Positions 55,003 to 63,979 are shown, numbered from the stretch's first letter. The stretch is 64,000 nt of DNA from Rhodanobacter sp. MP7CTX1 (GCF_014205795.1 NZ_JACHCN010000016.1:1-64000); one strand, 5' to 3'. Program-made: numbers and translations. The notes: a model not told the origin generated them from the letters alone.

Positions 55003-55950
55003 TCAAGGCTTGGTTGACGCCGCGGTTTGGGCTGCGCGCATCGGTACGTCGATGCCGCACAGGTCGACCTTGCCGGCAGGTGTGGTGTAGAACGCGTCGC
55101 GGCGATTGCGCTTCGCCTCGATCAAGGCGGTGAACGTGGCGCTGTCGGTACGCAGCACTTCGATCGAGGGTCGTTGCGCCGCGGGCAGATCGGCGGCCAG
55201 GCGCACGGACTGGATGGCGGTTCGCTGAGCAGGATGGGTATAGAAGCCCATGGGTGCGGGACCACGGGGCAGGCCCGACAGCAGCGGCATGCCTTCAAGC
55301 ACGCGGCCGACCACCGCCAGATTGCGGTCCAATCGGCGTGGGGCCTGGCCGATCACCGCATACAACTCACTGCCGCTGCCGGTTTCCGGGCCGTTATCGC
55401 GCCCGACACCAACCATGCCGTAACAGTGGGTCAGCCATTCCTGCCCGCTGGCCGGATCGCGCGCCACCGGAAAACCTTTGGAAAAACCGACTTCAGGTGC
55501 GTAGACGTCGCCATCGGGCAGGGCCGTCCACGGCAGTTTCAGATCGATTGGGCGGGTGAATTCCGGTGCCACGGTGCTGCTGGCCTTGCCCAGCGGTCGG
55601 ATCCTGGCCGGGTCGCTACCGTCGTTGCCAGCCGGATCACCCCACTGGGTCACGAAGTTGTCCTGCACCCGCTCGATCGCCAGACCATCGAAATAGTGCT
55701 CGCGTACCAGCGTGCGGATATTTGCCGCATGTAGCGGGGCAAAGTCTGGCGCCAGTTCGATCAGTACCCGTCCGCTGGACAATTGCATGACCAGCAGATT
55801 GTTTGGGTCGGGCTGGCGCCATTCGGCAGCGCTGGACTTGGTCAGCAGCTCCTGCGACGTCGGCGTGGGCTTGCCCTGATCGGCGAGCGCGGGCAACGCA
55901 AACAGGCTGGTCAGCACGAGGGCGGCGACGAGGTGACGGCAGCGCAGCAT
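55003..55950 (-). CDS. Cyclophilin-type peptidyl-prolyl isomerase, exported
   Basis: A 315-residue exported isomerase. A signal peptide covers about 1-22 (LFALPALA-DQ). The cyclophilin domain contains VLIELAPDFAPLHAANIRTLV, HYFDGLAIERVQDNFVTQWGDP (in parts; FDG and the catalytic-loop Gln), and GMVGVGRDNGPETGSGSELYAVIGQ. Inserts and a C-terminal extension make it longer than E. coli PpiA. It probably assists folding in the periplasm. Monocistronic. Confidence 0.88.
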   Translation of the reverse strand: MLRCRHLVAALVLTSLFALPALADQGKPTPTSQELLTKSSAAEWRQPDPNNLLVMQLSSGRVLIELAPDFAPLHAANIRTLVREHYFDGLAIERVQDNFVTQWGDPAGNDGSDPARIRPLGKASSTVAPEFTRPIDLKLPWTALPDGDVYAPEVGFSKGFPVARDPASGQEWLTHCYGMVGVGRDNGPETGSGSELYAVIGQAPRRLDRNLAVVGRVLEGMPLLSGLPRGPAPMGFYTHPAQRTAIQSVRLAADLPAAQRPSIEVLRTDSATFTALIEAKRNRRDAFYTTPAGKVDLCGIDVPMRAAQTAASTKP

Positions 55951-56125
55951 GGAGTTCCCCCTGGGACAACTGATCGGCAGAACCCGCAACTTAGCAGAGC
56001 CGGGAGTGCGGCAGCTGCGAAGTAGCGAGGAATTTACGCAGTCCGGAACTTTGCATATAGCTCCTTTACGGCCCCCGGTACCAACATGACCCATCCGCTT
56101 TGTCTACCGACATGGGTGTGCCGTT

Positions 56126-56551
56126 GTGACCATCATGATTATTCAGGGGCCTCACGCAACCGCCAGATCTCTCAGCGCTGAACTTCTGAGTCATCTGCAG
56201 CAATTGGCGCGTGCGGCAGGTCGCACATTGGAGATGTGTACCTGCGGCGGCTTGCGTGAGTTCGTCGCACGCGTGCGCGCCGGGCGGTCGCAAGCCGTAG
56301 AGTTCATGCTGCTCGACCCAGGGGAACTTGCACAGCAGGTACAGGCGCATCCAGAGGCTGGCCTCGGCGATGCCCTCGATGAGCTGGCCACGCCCTATAT
56401 CGAAGTCCACGACGACAGTGACGGCGCGCTGGAATCCAGGGACTGCTCGCACAGCGCCCCCCAGGCCACCATCATCTTCAATGGCGACCTGGCCGTCAGT
56501 TACAAGATCGCTCTGGGCATCGCGCTCAGGCAATTGAGCAGCTCACCGTAG
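56126..56551 (+). CDS. AroQ-like (type II dehydroquinase fold) protein lacking key catalytic motifs
   Basis: A 141-residue protein whose length and pattern follow type II 3-dehydroquinate dehydratase: a first strand MIIQGPH, LLDPGEL (residues 62-68) where AroQ has NPGA, YIEVHDDS (91-98) where AroQ has EVHLSN, and a final helix KIALGIALRQL. The catalytic Asn becomes Asp64, the Arg/Tyr lid loop is missing, and the C-terminal Arg-rich segment is changed, while Glu93 and His95 remain. It is probably not an active dehydratase. GTG 56126 is the likely start, with ATG 56135 possible. Function unknown. Confidence 0.6.
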   Translation: MTIMIIQGPHATARSLSAELLSHLQQLARAAGRTLEMCTCGGLREFVARVRAGRSQAVEFMLLDPGELAQQVQAHPEAGLGDALDELATPYIEVHDDSDGALESRDCSHSAPQATIIFNGDLAVSYKIALGIALRQLSSSP

Positions 56552-56651
56552 ATGCCGCTCTACGCACGTATGGAGCTCGACCAACGGGGGAGGTCGGCAG
56601 GCGCCGTGCTATCGGGGTTCATGGGGTCACTTGCATCGCTTGGGATTTGTA

Positions 56652-56669
56652 ATATGATGATGATCATAT
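56652..56669. promoter_or_regulatory. Probable operator of the TetR gene at 56688
   Basis: ATATGAT and ATCATAT form a perfect 7-bp inverted repeat around GATG, ending 18 bp before the TetR start codon, in a locally AT-rich promoter region. This is the usual place and form of an autoregulatory TetR operator. Confidence 0.6.
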
Positions 56670-56687
56670 CAACGCGGCGAGACGTCC

Positions 56688-57281
56688 ATGCGCTACGACA
56701 CCGAGCACAAGCAAAAGACCCGCACCAAGGTGCTGCAGGCGGCCGCGAAAGCGATTCGCGCTGACGGTCCGCATCGTGTCGCGGTAGCTGGCGTGATGGC
56801 CGATGCCGGGCTCACGCATGGCGGCTTCTACGCCCACTTCGCCTCCAAGGACGAACTGGTCGCCGCGGCGATCGAGCACATGTTCGATGAAACCCGCGCG
56901 CGCGCGCAGCACGAAATGGAAGGGCGCGGCCCCGCCGAAGGGTTGGTGGCGTATATCGATTTCTATCTCTCCAGGAAGCATCGCGATGCACGCGACAGCG
57001 GCTGCCCGATGGCTGCCCTGGCCTCGGACCTGCCGCGGCTGGATGAAGCGGTGCGCGAGCAGTTCGCTGACGGCGCAAGTCGACTTACCGCCACGCTGAG
57101 CGAAAAGCTCGCTGCGCTGGGTCACGTCAATGTCGACGCGGAAGCGCGCTCCATGGTCGCCGAGCTTATTGGTGCGCTTTCGCTGGCGCGCATCGAGCCT
57201 GATTCGAAACGCTCGGATGCCATCCTCTCCGCCTCACGCCATCAGCTGAAAGAGCGGCTGGGCCTGGAGGCAAGTGCGTGA
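56688..57281 (+). CDS. TetR/AcrR-family transcriptional regulator
   Basis: A 197-residue repressor. The N-terminal helix-turn-helix spans about residues 10-55 (VLQAAAKAIRADGPHRVAVAGVMADAGLTHGGFYAHFASK in parts). The ligand domain has SGCPMAALASDLPRLD, found in the TetR subgroup with the TetR_C_16/33-like domain, including a Cys in a conserved SGCPM segment. It heads a three-gene unit with a PaaI thioesterase (four-base overlap) and an SDR, and likely controls it through the inverted repeat at 56652-56669. Confidence 0.88.
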   Translation: MRYDTEHKQKTRTKVLQAAAKAIRADGPHRVAVAGVMADAGLTHGGFYAHFASKDELVAAAIEHMFDETRARAQHEMEGRGPAEGLVAYIDFYLSRKHRDARDSGCPMAALASDLPRLDEAVREQFADGASRLTATLSEKLAALGHVNVDAEARSMVAELIGALSLARIEPDSKRSDAILSASRHQLKERLGLEASA

Positions 57282-57727
57282 GCATGGTGACCGACATCGG
57301 TGCCGGCCTGAGCGGGCTGGAGCAATTACGCGCGTTCATCGCGTCGGGCCAGCGGCCGGGTATCGCTGATGCGCTCGACTTCGACCTGGTCGAGGTGGCC
57401 GACGGCCGTGCGGTGTTCGCCGGAGTGCCGGGGCCGCATGCGTATAACCCGATGGGCATCGTGCATGGCGGTTACTTCGCCACGTTGCTCGATTCGGCCT
57501 GCGGCTGTGCCGTGCATTCGAAGCTGACTGCGCAACAAGCGTATACAACGCTGGAGTTGAAGATAGCCTTCCACAAGACGGTGACGGCGCAGACCGGTCG
57601 CGTTCGCGCCGAAGGGGCTGTGATCACGATCGGTCGTCGCGTGGCATTTGCGGAAGCCAGGCTGATCGACGCCAGCGGCAATCTCTACGCGACAGCCACG
57701 TCTACGTTGCTGGTGATGGAGCGATGA
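57278..57727 (+). CDS. PaaI-family (hotdog) acyl-CoA thioesterase
   Basis: A 149-residue hotdog-fold thioesterase. The active-site stretch NPMGIVHGGYFATLLDSACG contains the HGG and following Asp typical of PaaI/4HBT enzymes, which hydrolyse acyl- or aryl-CoA esters; the specific substrate is unknown. GTG 57278 has GGAGG at seven bases and overlaps the TetR stop (GTGA), so it is preferred over ATG 57284. It belongs to the TetR-regulated unit. Confidence 0.86.
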   Translation: MSMVTDIGAGLSGLEQLRAFIASGQRPGIADALDFDLVEVADGRAVFAGVPGPHAYNPMGIVHGGYFATLLDSACGCAVHSKLTAQQAYTTLELKIAFHKTVTAQTGRVRAEGAVITIGRRVAFAEARLIDASGNLYATATSTLLVMER

Positions 57728-57983
57728 GCGCCGAAACGTTCCGTTTCGTCATCGCTTTCGCGCAGCAAGCCCGCAGCGCTTGCTCCTGTTGCGCCACGCA
57801 TTGCTCGTCGCCGCGGTCACCGTGCGGCTGGAAGCAGCGAGAACGACTGAGGCACGACGCCAGGTATTCCCCGCAGCTTTCTTTTGAAAAGACTATGCCG
57901 GCGAATGTTGCATGACCCGGCGAAGAGCGATGGCGCTTCGCCAGGGCCCCCATACCCAGCCATCTCGACAGAGGTAACGAACG
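57728..57983. other. Gap of 256 bp within the TetR-PaaI-SDR unit
   Basis: A short open frame starts at the thioesterase stop, but its composition (many Cys, Ser, Arg) and lack of a ribosome-binding site argue against a gene. I see no other clear element. Confidence 0.4.
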
Positions 57984-58691
57984 ATGAAGATCAAGGGCAG
58001 CACGGCACTCGTCACGGGTGCCAATCGTGGATTGGGGCTGGCTTATGCGAAGGCATTGCTGGCGGCTGGTGCACGCAAGGTCTATGCGGGTGCACGCGAC
58101 CCATCAACCGTTAAGCTGGCAGGTGTCGTGCCGCTGAAGCTCGATGTCACCAGCGCCGAAGACATTGCCGCAGCAGTGGCTGCATGCGGCGACGTTGACC
58201 TGGTGATCAACAACGCAGGGATCATCGGTACCGACGACTTGCTCGGCAGCAGCGGGGTGGAAGGACTGAGGTCGGTTCTGGAAACCAATCTGTACGGCGT
58301 ATTCGCGGTGAGTCGCGCGTTTGCCCCGGTGCTGCGTGCCAATGGCGGTGGCGCACTGGTCAACATGCTCTCTGCCTTGAGTTGGGCCAGCCTGCCGACC
58401 ACCGGTCCCTATTCGGTATCGAAGGCGGCCGCATGGTCGCTCACCAACGGCCTGCGCAATGAACTGCGCGAACAGGGCACCCTCGTGGTTGGCGTACACG
58501 CCGGTTACATCGATACCGACATGGTGAAGGGCGTCGATGGCCCCAAGTCGCGTCCCGAGGACATCGCGCAGGCAGTGCTTACGGGCATCGAGGCCGGCGA
58601 GCAGGAAGTACTTGCTGATGACACCGCGCGGCACGTCAAGGCGGGTTTCGCGCAGCCGCAGTCGATGTATCTCGGCGCAAGGAATGCCTGA
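57984..58691 (+). CDS. SDR-family oxidoreductase
   Basis: A 235-residue short-chain dehydrogenase. The cofactor loop is TGANRGLG (residues 11-18), NNAGIIG follows the fourth strand, and the catalytic Tyr143 and Lys147 lie in YSVSKAA. The protein is at the short end of the family, with a reduced C-terminus. The substrate is unknown. It is the third gene of the group with the TetR regulator and the thioesterase, although a 256-bp gap precedes it, so it could have its own promoter. Confidence 0.88.
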   Translation: MKIKGSTALVTGANRGLGLAYAKALLAAGARKVYAGARDPSTVKLAGVVPLKLDVTSAEDIAAAVAACGDVDLVINNAGIIGTDDLLGSSGVEGLRSVLETNLYGVFAVSRAFAPVLRANGGGALVNMLSALSWASLPTTGPYSVSKAAAWSLTNGLRNELREQGTLVVGVHAGYIDTDMVKGVDGPKSRPEDIAQAVLTGIEAGEQEVLADDTARHVKAGFAQPQSMYLGARNA

Positions 58692-58865
58692 GGCGACGGA
58701 CAGCCAGCTCTTCGAGGGAGGTCTTCATCAAGAACGCAGCGATGAAGACTGCCTCGAAACCTGGTCTCAGGTCATCAGCGTTCGCCGAGGCCGCGACCAC
58801 ATTCAGGGGTAAGTCCTTTTCGAGAGGCTCTCAATCTGGGTCGCGGTGGGCGGTAGTTGACATTG

Positions 58866-59471
58866 CTATCGGAGCGCGACGACCCAGGCGACGACGTCCG
58901 TGGTCAGCGTATCCGAAGCTACGCCAAAGGCATTGACCGCGCTGACGACGGCCTTGTCGCTGGGCGCGGAGCGCGCCTCGAAGCTCCTTGTGGCGATGAT
59001 TCGACGCGTGTGAACTTCGACGACCTGCGCGTCGTAGCGGATCACTACGATCGGTGCGCCGTTGATGTATTCCGTCTGAAAGGCCCGAAGCTGTCCGTCG
59101 AGTTCACGATCTGCACGTTCGTTCGCATCACCGTTGCTGACCAAGGCGAGGCGGGCATCCATCCGAAAAGCATCGACTAGACGGTCGCGTACCAGCACCG
59201 CTGCATCGTCACTCCAGCGTGCGCCCTGATACACGGTAATTCGCGATGCATCAGGCATCACGGCAATGCGGTTGGAATCCAAATATCCCGTCGCTTTCGG
59301 TGTGTTGATCCGCAGCGACCAGGTGACCGGCGGCGACGCAGAGGGTGGCGCCCCGGTAGCGGCCGGCAGCACGTAAACATCCCGTGTCTCAGCTTTGGGC
59401 AGGATGGAACAGCTCGCTACCGCCGCAGCGAGCAGCACCGCGATGCCGACTCCGATGGCTCGACGAATCAT
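58866..59471 (-). CDS. ABC-type transport auxiliary lipoprotein (MCE operon)
   Basis: A 201-residue lipoprotein with lipobox AVASC near residue 21. The domain has VTWSLRINTPKATGYLDSNRIAVMPD (in parts) and WSDDAAVLVRDRLVDAF, matching the PqiC/YmbA-like auxiliary component of MCE transporters (ABC_trans_aux). It would sit in the outer membrane and receive the MlaD-type barrel or tunnel. It is the last gene of the operon and overlaps the MlaD-like gene by four bases. Confidence 0.87.
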   Translation of the reverse strand: MIRRAIGVGIAVLLAAAVASCSILPKAETRDVYVLPAATGAPPSASPPVTWSLRINTPKATGYLDSNRIAVMPDASRITVYQGARWSDDAAVLVRDRLVDAFRMDARLALVSNGDANERADRELDGQLRAFQTEYINGAPIVVIRYDAQVVEVHTRRIIATRSFEARSAPSDKAVVSAVNAFGVASDTLTTDVVAWVVALR

Positions 59472-60406
59472 GGCTTGAATTCCTTGGTTTGTTCGCGACC
59501 CAGGATGTAACGCGTGGGATTGTCGTTGATCTGACGCACGATTTTGTGCAGCGAGTTGATCGTCTCGTGAAGCTCATGAATCGTCGGTCCGAGCTCAACC
59601 AGACCCTGCGCACCACTATCGATGGCGTCTCGATTGGCTACAAGAATATGGTCCAGCGACTCGCTGGTTCTCTCCAGCGACGCCAGGGTCTCGCGAGCGC
59701 TGGCAAGTGTCTGTACCCCTGGGCCGGTCACCAGGCCGTTGGCGTTGTCGATCAGCACCCTGGTTGCCTTGAGCGTGTCGTTGGCTTGTTTGCTGGCCAG
59801 GGCAAGTTGACTCAGCATCGCGTGGATATCTGCGCGATCATCGGACACCGTGCTGGTTATCTTGTCGATATGGTCGAGCGTTCGCCCGATGCGGGCCGTG
59901 TTCTCCGGCGATAGGAGGGCACTGGCGCGCACCACCGCCAGGTTGATGTTGGTGACAAGATCCTCGCCATTGCTCAGTAGTTTGGCCAGCGGCGACGGGT
60001 CCGCGATGATGCGCGGTACCGAGCCGTCTGTTGTTTCGAGAGGTTGGCTTGGCGGCGCTCCACCGCTGAGCTGGATGACGGCAACACCCGTGATACCCGT
60101 CAACGCGAGCTTTGCACGCGTATTGGTTCGCACGGGCACATCACCGCCAACACGAATTCGCGCGATGACTCGGCGTGGATCGGTGGGATCGAGTTGAATG
60201 CGATAAATCGTACCGACCTTGATGCCGTTGTATTCGACGGCACCGCCTCTGCCCAGGCCGGTCACCGCCTCGTTGAAAATGATGTCGAATTCGTGGAACT
60301 GACGCTCGGCGCTCGACCGTGCGAGCCAAACGGCAAACAAAAGGCCAGCGCTCACGATGAGCACAGTGAAAATTCCGATAAGCACATGGTGCGCGCGAGT
60401 TTCCAT
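59468..60406 (-). CDS. MlaD-family (MCE) substrate-binding protein
   Basis: A 312-residue periplasmic protein anchored by an N-terminal helix (about 7-28). The MCE domain spans about 38-120, with GLGRGGAVEYNGIKVGTIYRI and ALTGITGVAVIQLSGG. A long alpha-helical region of about 180 residues follows (TLDHIDKITSTVSDDRADIH and similar), longer than in MlaD of E. coli and suited to forming a helical tunnel. It lies two bases after the ATPase gene. Confidence 0.92.
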   Translation of the reverse strand: METRAHHVLIGIFTVLIVSAGLLFAVWLARSSAERQFHEFDIIFNEAVTGLGRGGAVEYNGIKVGTIYRIQLDPTDPRRVIARIRVGGDVPVRTNTRAKLALTGITGVAVIQLSGGAPPSQPLETTDGSVPRIIADPSPLAKLLSNGEDLVTNINLAVVRASALLSPENTARIGRTLDHIDKITSTVSDDRADIHAMLSQLALASKQANDTLKATRVLIDNANGLVTGPGVQTLASARETLASLERTSESLDHILVANRDAIDSGAQGLVELGPTIHELHETINSLHKIVRQINDNPTRYILGREQTKEFKP

Positions 60407-60408
60407 AG

Positions 60409-61215
60409 TCAGTCTCCGCGGGCTTCAATAGATGGGGCGGTGCGCTGCTCGGATTGAGCTGCTCGGCCACGAGGGCCGTGGAAATATTCGTTTACCCACG
60501 GGTCGTCTGCAGCAGCGACTTGCGCAAGCGTTCCCGCCACCAAAACCCGCTGGTGTGCCAGAACCGCCACGCGATCACAGACTGTGTACAAGGTATCCAG
60601 GTCGTGCGTGACGAGAAAAACGGTAATGCCGAGCGCGTTGCGCAAGGTCAGCAGCAGTTGGTCAAACGCTGACGCACTGATCGGATCAAGACCCGCCGTG
60701 GGCTCATCGAGGAACAGTACTTCGGGGTCCAGCGCCAGTGCGCGTGCCAGCGCAGCACGTTTGGTCATGCCACCGGAAAGTTGTGACGGATATTTCGCGC
60801 CAGTAGCAGCGGGCAAGCCGACCAACGCGAGTTTGACGGCCGCCAGATGCGTCGCGTTCGCGCGCGACATTCCGGTGTCCTCGATGAGCGGCATCGCGAT
60901 ATTTTCAAAAACGGTCAACGAGGAGAACAACGCGCCGTCCTGAAAAAGTACCCCGAAGCGTCGCTCGATAGCCGAACGCGCGTCCTCCGACAGGGCGAGC
61001 AAGTCCTGCGAGAAAACCCGGACGGACCCTGCATTCGGACGACGTAAACCAACGATGGATTGCAGCAGGACGGACTTGCCCGTACCCGAGCCACCCACCA
61101 CGCCGAGGATCTCGCCCGGATAGATATCGAGGTCAAGATGATCATGGACAATCTGTTCGCCAAAGCGATTGACCAGGCCGCGCACCTCGATGATTGGTTT
61201 GGCGTCCATCACCAT
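60409..61215 (-). CDS. MlaF-like ABC transporter ATPase
   Basis: A 268-residue ATP-binding subunit. Walker A is GGSGTGKS (41-48), the signature LSGGMTKR starts near residue 146, and Walker B is VLFLDE with TAGLDPISA (about 166-179). The GGM-TKR signature is typical of MlaF-type subunits. A C-terminal extension with a FHGPRGRAAQ segment corresponds to the MlaF tail that contacts MlaB-like STAS proteins. Overlaps the permease gene by seven bases. Confidence 0.94.
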   Translation of the reverse strand: MVMDAKPIIEVRGLVNRFGEQIVHDHLDLDIYPGEILGVVGGSGTGKSVLLQSIVGLRRPNAGSVRVFSQDLLALSEDARSAIERRFGVLFQDGALFSSLTVFENIAMPLIEDTGMSRANATHLAAVKLALVGLPAATGAKYPSQLSGGMTKRAALARALALDPEVLFLDEPTAGLDPISASAFDQLLLTLRNALGITVFLVTHDLDTLYTVCDRVAVLAHQRVLVAGTLAQVAAADDPWVNEYFHGPRGRAAQSEQRTAPSIEARGD

Positions 61216-62381
61216 CCCATCTGCATATAGAAAATGGCGGCTATCGCATCGACCAGGATCACAACGAAGATCGACTGCACAACAGACGAAGTGGTGTGCT
61301 CACCCACCGATTGCGCGCTACCTGAAACCTTGAAGCCCTCCATGCATCCGATCGTTCCAATGAGGAACGCAAAGAACGGCGCCTTCGCGATCCCAATCAG
61401 AAATTGCGAGACCTTGATGTCGGCCTTGAAGATGGAAATGAACTGGACAGGTGAGGTGCCCAAAGTAAGCTGGCAAACCAGGGCGCCGCCGATAATGCCC
61501 GCCATCATCGCAATGAAGGTCAGCAGCGGCAGCGATATGAGCAAGGCGAGAACGCGCGGCATGACCAGCAGCTCCACGGGGTCGAGGCCCAAGGTTCGCA
61601 GGGCATCAATTTCTTCCCGCGCCTTCATGGAGCCGATTTGCGCGGCAAACGCGCTCGCGGTCCGGCCAGCCAGGAGGATGGCCGTGAGGATGACGCCGAA
61701 CTCCCTGAGAAACGCGTAGGCAACGAGATCCACAGTAAAGATGGACGCGCCAAACCCCTTGAGGACGGACTCGCCGAGGAAGGCCACGACGGCGCCGACC
61801 ATGAACGACAGCAGGGACAGGATGGGTACGGCGTCAAGCCCGATCTGTTCGACTTGCGCCACAAGCGAGGTCACGCGCCAGTGGCGTGGCTGGAATGCAG
61901 TCCGGGCGAACGTCTCGAAAATAAGTCCGATGAAGCCCAGCAGCGTGGCAGTCTGCTTGACGAAGTCCTCAACGGCGCAACCGATGCGCGCAAGCACGAT
62001 GGGAATTACCGCGCGCTCACGCGGAGTGGGTGGTCTTGAGCAGTCGATCAGCGCCTTTCCAACCGCATCAAGAAGCGCGCGCCGCGTCGAGGGCATCGCT
62101 GACTGGGAGCTTAGGGACGCCAGGCGCGCCGGGCCGAACAGATCTGAAAGCAGGGAGGCGCCGGCCGTGTCGAGAGCGGCTATACCGGAGATATCAATCT
62201 GGGATCCGCTCATCACATCGGCGTTGATGCTCAGTATCTGCTCACGGATCGTGGCGTAGTGGGGAAGCGTCCAGTCACCGGTCGCTATCGCCACTGATTT
62301 GCCTTCGCGCGTCTCAAACCGAATAGAGCCGGTGCCTGCTGGTCTCGGCATCTGCATTCGATGTGGCGCAGTCGCATTCAT
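61209..62381 (-). CDS. MlaE-like ABC permease with N-terminal STAS domain
   Basis: A 390-residue fusion. Residues about 15-105 form an MlaB-like STAS domain (SQIDISGIAALDTAGASLLSDLFG). Residues about 135-385 form the MlaE permease, with VEQIGLDAVPILSLLSFMVGAVVAFLGE (in parts), REFGVILTAILLAGRTASAFAAQIGSMKAREEIDALRTLG-like segments and the LLLISLPLLTFIAMMAGIIGG helices. The fusion replaces a separate MlaB. First gene of the four-gene operon. Confidence 0.92.
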   Translation of the reverse strand: MNATAPHRMQMPRPAGTGSIRFETREGKSVAIATGDWTLPHYATIREQILSINADVMSGSQIDISGIAALDTAGASLLSDLFGPARLASLSSQSAMPSTRRALLDAVGKALIDCSRPPTPRERAVIPIVLARIGCAVEDFVKQTATLLGFIGLIFETFARTAFQPRHWRVTSLVAQVEQIGLDAVPILSLLSFMVGAVVAFLGESVLKGFGASIFTVDLVAYAFLREFGVILTAILLAGRTASAFAAQIGSMKAREEIDALRTLGLDPVELLVMPRVLALLISLPLLTFIAMMAGIIGGALVCQLTLGTSPVQFISIFKADIKVSQFLIGIAKAPFFAFLIGTIGCMEGFKVSGSAQSVGEHTTSSVVQSIFVVILVDAIAAIFYMQMGW

Positions 62382-62669
62382 TCGAATTTCCCAGGGGGAT
62401 CCGTGACGCGTTTGTGCTCTACGTAATCAACTTGTCATTCGCAATGGGCGGCATGTAAGTCGACCGACAAATCGCGCTGGGGCCTCCGGGAAGCTACCGT
62501 CTTGGGTCAACGAAAGCGGCCACCGGTGTTCGATGTCTCTTAACGCGCCTGTTCGACTCCACTGGGATCATACTTCTTGATGATAGCGCCGAGAGAATGT
62601 TCGACATAGGGTCCGTCCACCGCAGTAGTCCGAAACGCCATTCACACTAACCAGCCCAGGAGAGTCGCG
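62382..62669. other. Divergent intergenic region of 288 bp
   Basis: This stretch separates the minus-strand MCE operon from the plus-strand DUF1348 gene and must hold both promoters. I see no convincing gene, repeat or strong operator. Confidence 0.4.
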
Positions 62670-63149
62670 ATGTCTTCATCTACCGAACAACGGCCGCCGC
62701 TTCCCCCGTTCACGCGTGAAACGGCCATTCTGAAGGTCCGTCTTGCCGAAGATGGTTGGAATTCCCGAGACCCGGCCAAGGTGGCGCTCGGCTATTCGTT
62801 GGACACCAAGTGGCGAAATCGCGCGGAGTTCGCGAACAACCGGGAAGAGGCGAAGGCGTTCCTCGAACGCAAATGGAAAAAAGAGCTGGACTATCGCCTG
62901 ATCAAGGAATTGTGGGCGTTCAATGACAACCGGATCGCCGTGCGTTTCGCCTATGAGTGGCACGACGATTCAGGGAACTGGTTCCGCTCCTATGGCAACG
63001 AGAACTGGGAGTTCGGCGAAGACGGCTTGATGAAGCATCGTCATGCAAGCATCAACGATATGCCGATCCAGGAATCAGAACGTAAATATCACTGGCCCCT
63101 GGGCCGACGTCCAGATGACCACCCGGGCCTTAGTGAGCTTGGGTTGTAG
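62670..63149 (+). CDS. DUF1348 family (SnoaL/NTF2-like) protein
   Basis: A 159-residue soluble protein of the NTF2-like fold, DUF1348 branch. Conserved segments include [56 protein letters not shown] and [24 protein letters not shown] (in parts). The biochemical function is unknown. AGGAGAG precedes ATG 62670. The gene directly downstream is an unrelated convergent TetR regulator. Confidence 0.9.
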   Translation: MSSSTEQRPPLPPFTRETAILKVRLAEDGWNSRDPAKVALGYSLDTKWRNRAEFANNREEAKAFLERKWKKELDYRLIKELWAFNDNRIAVRFAYEWHDDSGNWFRSYGNENWEFGEDGLMKHRHASINDMPIQESERKYHWPLGRRPDDHPGLSELGL

Positions 63150-63322
63150 GCAGGGTTACGATCCCAGGGCGCCGTCTTGCGCAGCCGCATGGCGCAAACC
63201 TGTCTGCCAAGGCATAGGGACTGCAGGACATCATCGCGACATATTTAATGGTCAGGGCCAGGCGTTCCGCGGCGTCCGCGTTTTTCGAGCGTCTCGCTGG
63301 CCCACAGAATCCTGGGGCACCT

Positions 63323-63952
63323 TCATCCTCCTTCAGACGCGGGTAACGATTCATCCGTAGGTCCGAACGATTTGCGGTCGGTGGATGCGAGCACGGCTTC
63401 GAATAGATCATCCATGCTCGTTCCTTTCGGTGCCGCAGCGAGTACTGGTTTGAGACGGCCGTCCAAAAGCAGCATGGAGAAGCCGTGGATCAGGGACCAG
63501 CCGCCGATGATGTTGCCCAACTCTTCGACGGAGGGTGTGTCGGTGACGACACCGCGTGCCTGAGCCAGCAATCTATAGGCCTCCGCGCGCGCTGCGACAA
63601 ACGATGGACGACTGATGTCCAGGCGGTCCGAGCGAAACATCAATTGGAAGAGGGCAGGGTTCGCTCCGGCAAAGGCGACGTAGGCGCGCGCGCCATCCCA
63701 GCGCTTGCGATGGGGCGATGCGTTGATCTCCTTCAGTTGCGCGGCGAATCGTGCAAATCCCACGGCTGCCAGCTCGGTCAGCAGGCCGGGCAGATCGCCG
63801 AAATGATGGGAGGGCGCTGCGTGCGACACACCGGCTTCGCGAGCAGCTGCGCGCAAGGTAAGTGCAGGCAGGCCGTCTCGCCGAATGATGGTTTCGGCGG
63901 CCGCAAGAAGGGCCTCCCGCAAGGCGCCATGGTGGTAGGGGGTCGTTTTCAT
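63323..63952 (-). CDS. TetR-family regulator with WHG domain
   Basis: A 209-residue repressor. The N-terminal domain (YHHGALREALLAAAETIIRRDG, then AAAREAGVSHAAPSHHFGD, in parts) is followed by a ligand domain with WDGARAYVAFAGANPALFQLMF and NIIGGWSLIHGFSMLLLDGRL, which define the WHG subgroup. It is transcribed away from the right edge, and the likely operator in its promoter (63959-63979) suggests it controls both itself and a divergent gene beyond the window. Confidence 0.9.
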   Translation of the reverse strand: MKTTPYHHGALREALLAAAETIIRRDGLPALTLRAAAREAGVSHAAPSHHFGDLPGLLTELAAVGFARFAAQLKEINASPHRKRWDGARAYVAFAGANPALFQLMFRSDRLDISRPSFVAARAEAYRLLAQARGVVTDTPSVEELGNIIGGWSLIHGFSMLLLDGRLKPVLAAAPKGTSMDDLFEAVLASTDRKSFGPTDESLPASEGG

Positions 63953-63958
63953 GGATTC

Positions 63959-63979
63959 AATCTTAACACTGTAAAGATT
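63959..63979. promoter_or_regulatory. Probable TetR operator at the right edge
   Basis: AATCTTAACA and TGTAAAGATT form an inverted repeat with one mismatch around a single C, six bases before the TetR start. TTGACA at 63984-63989 on the plus strand could be the -35 box of a rightward gene outside the window; its complement TTGTCA lies upstream of the TetR gene itself. Confidence 0.55.

Noticed and set aside
57724-57915. Small Cys-rich gene after the PaaI thioesterase
   Set aside because: The start overlaps the thioesterase stop, but there is no ribosome-binding site and the composition looks like random high-GC sequence.
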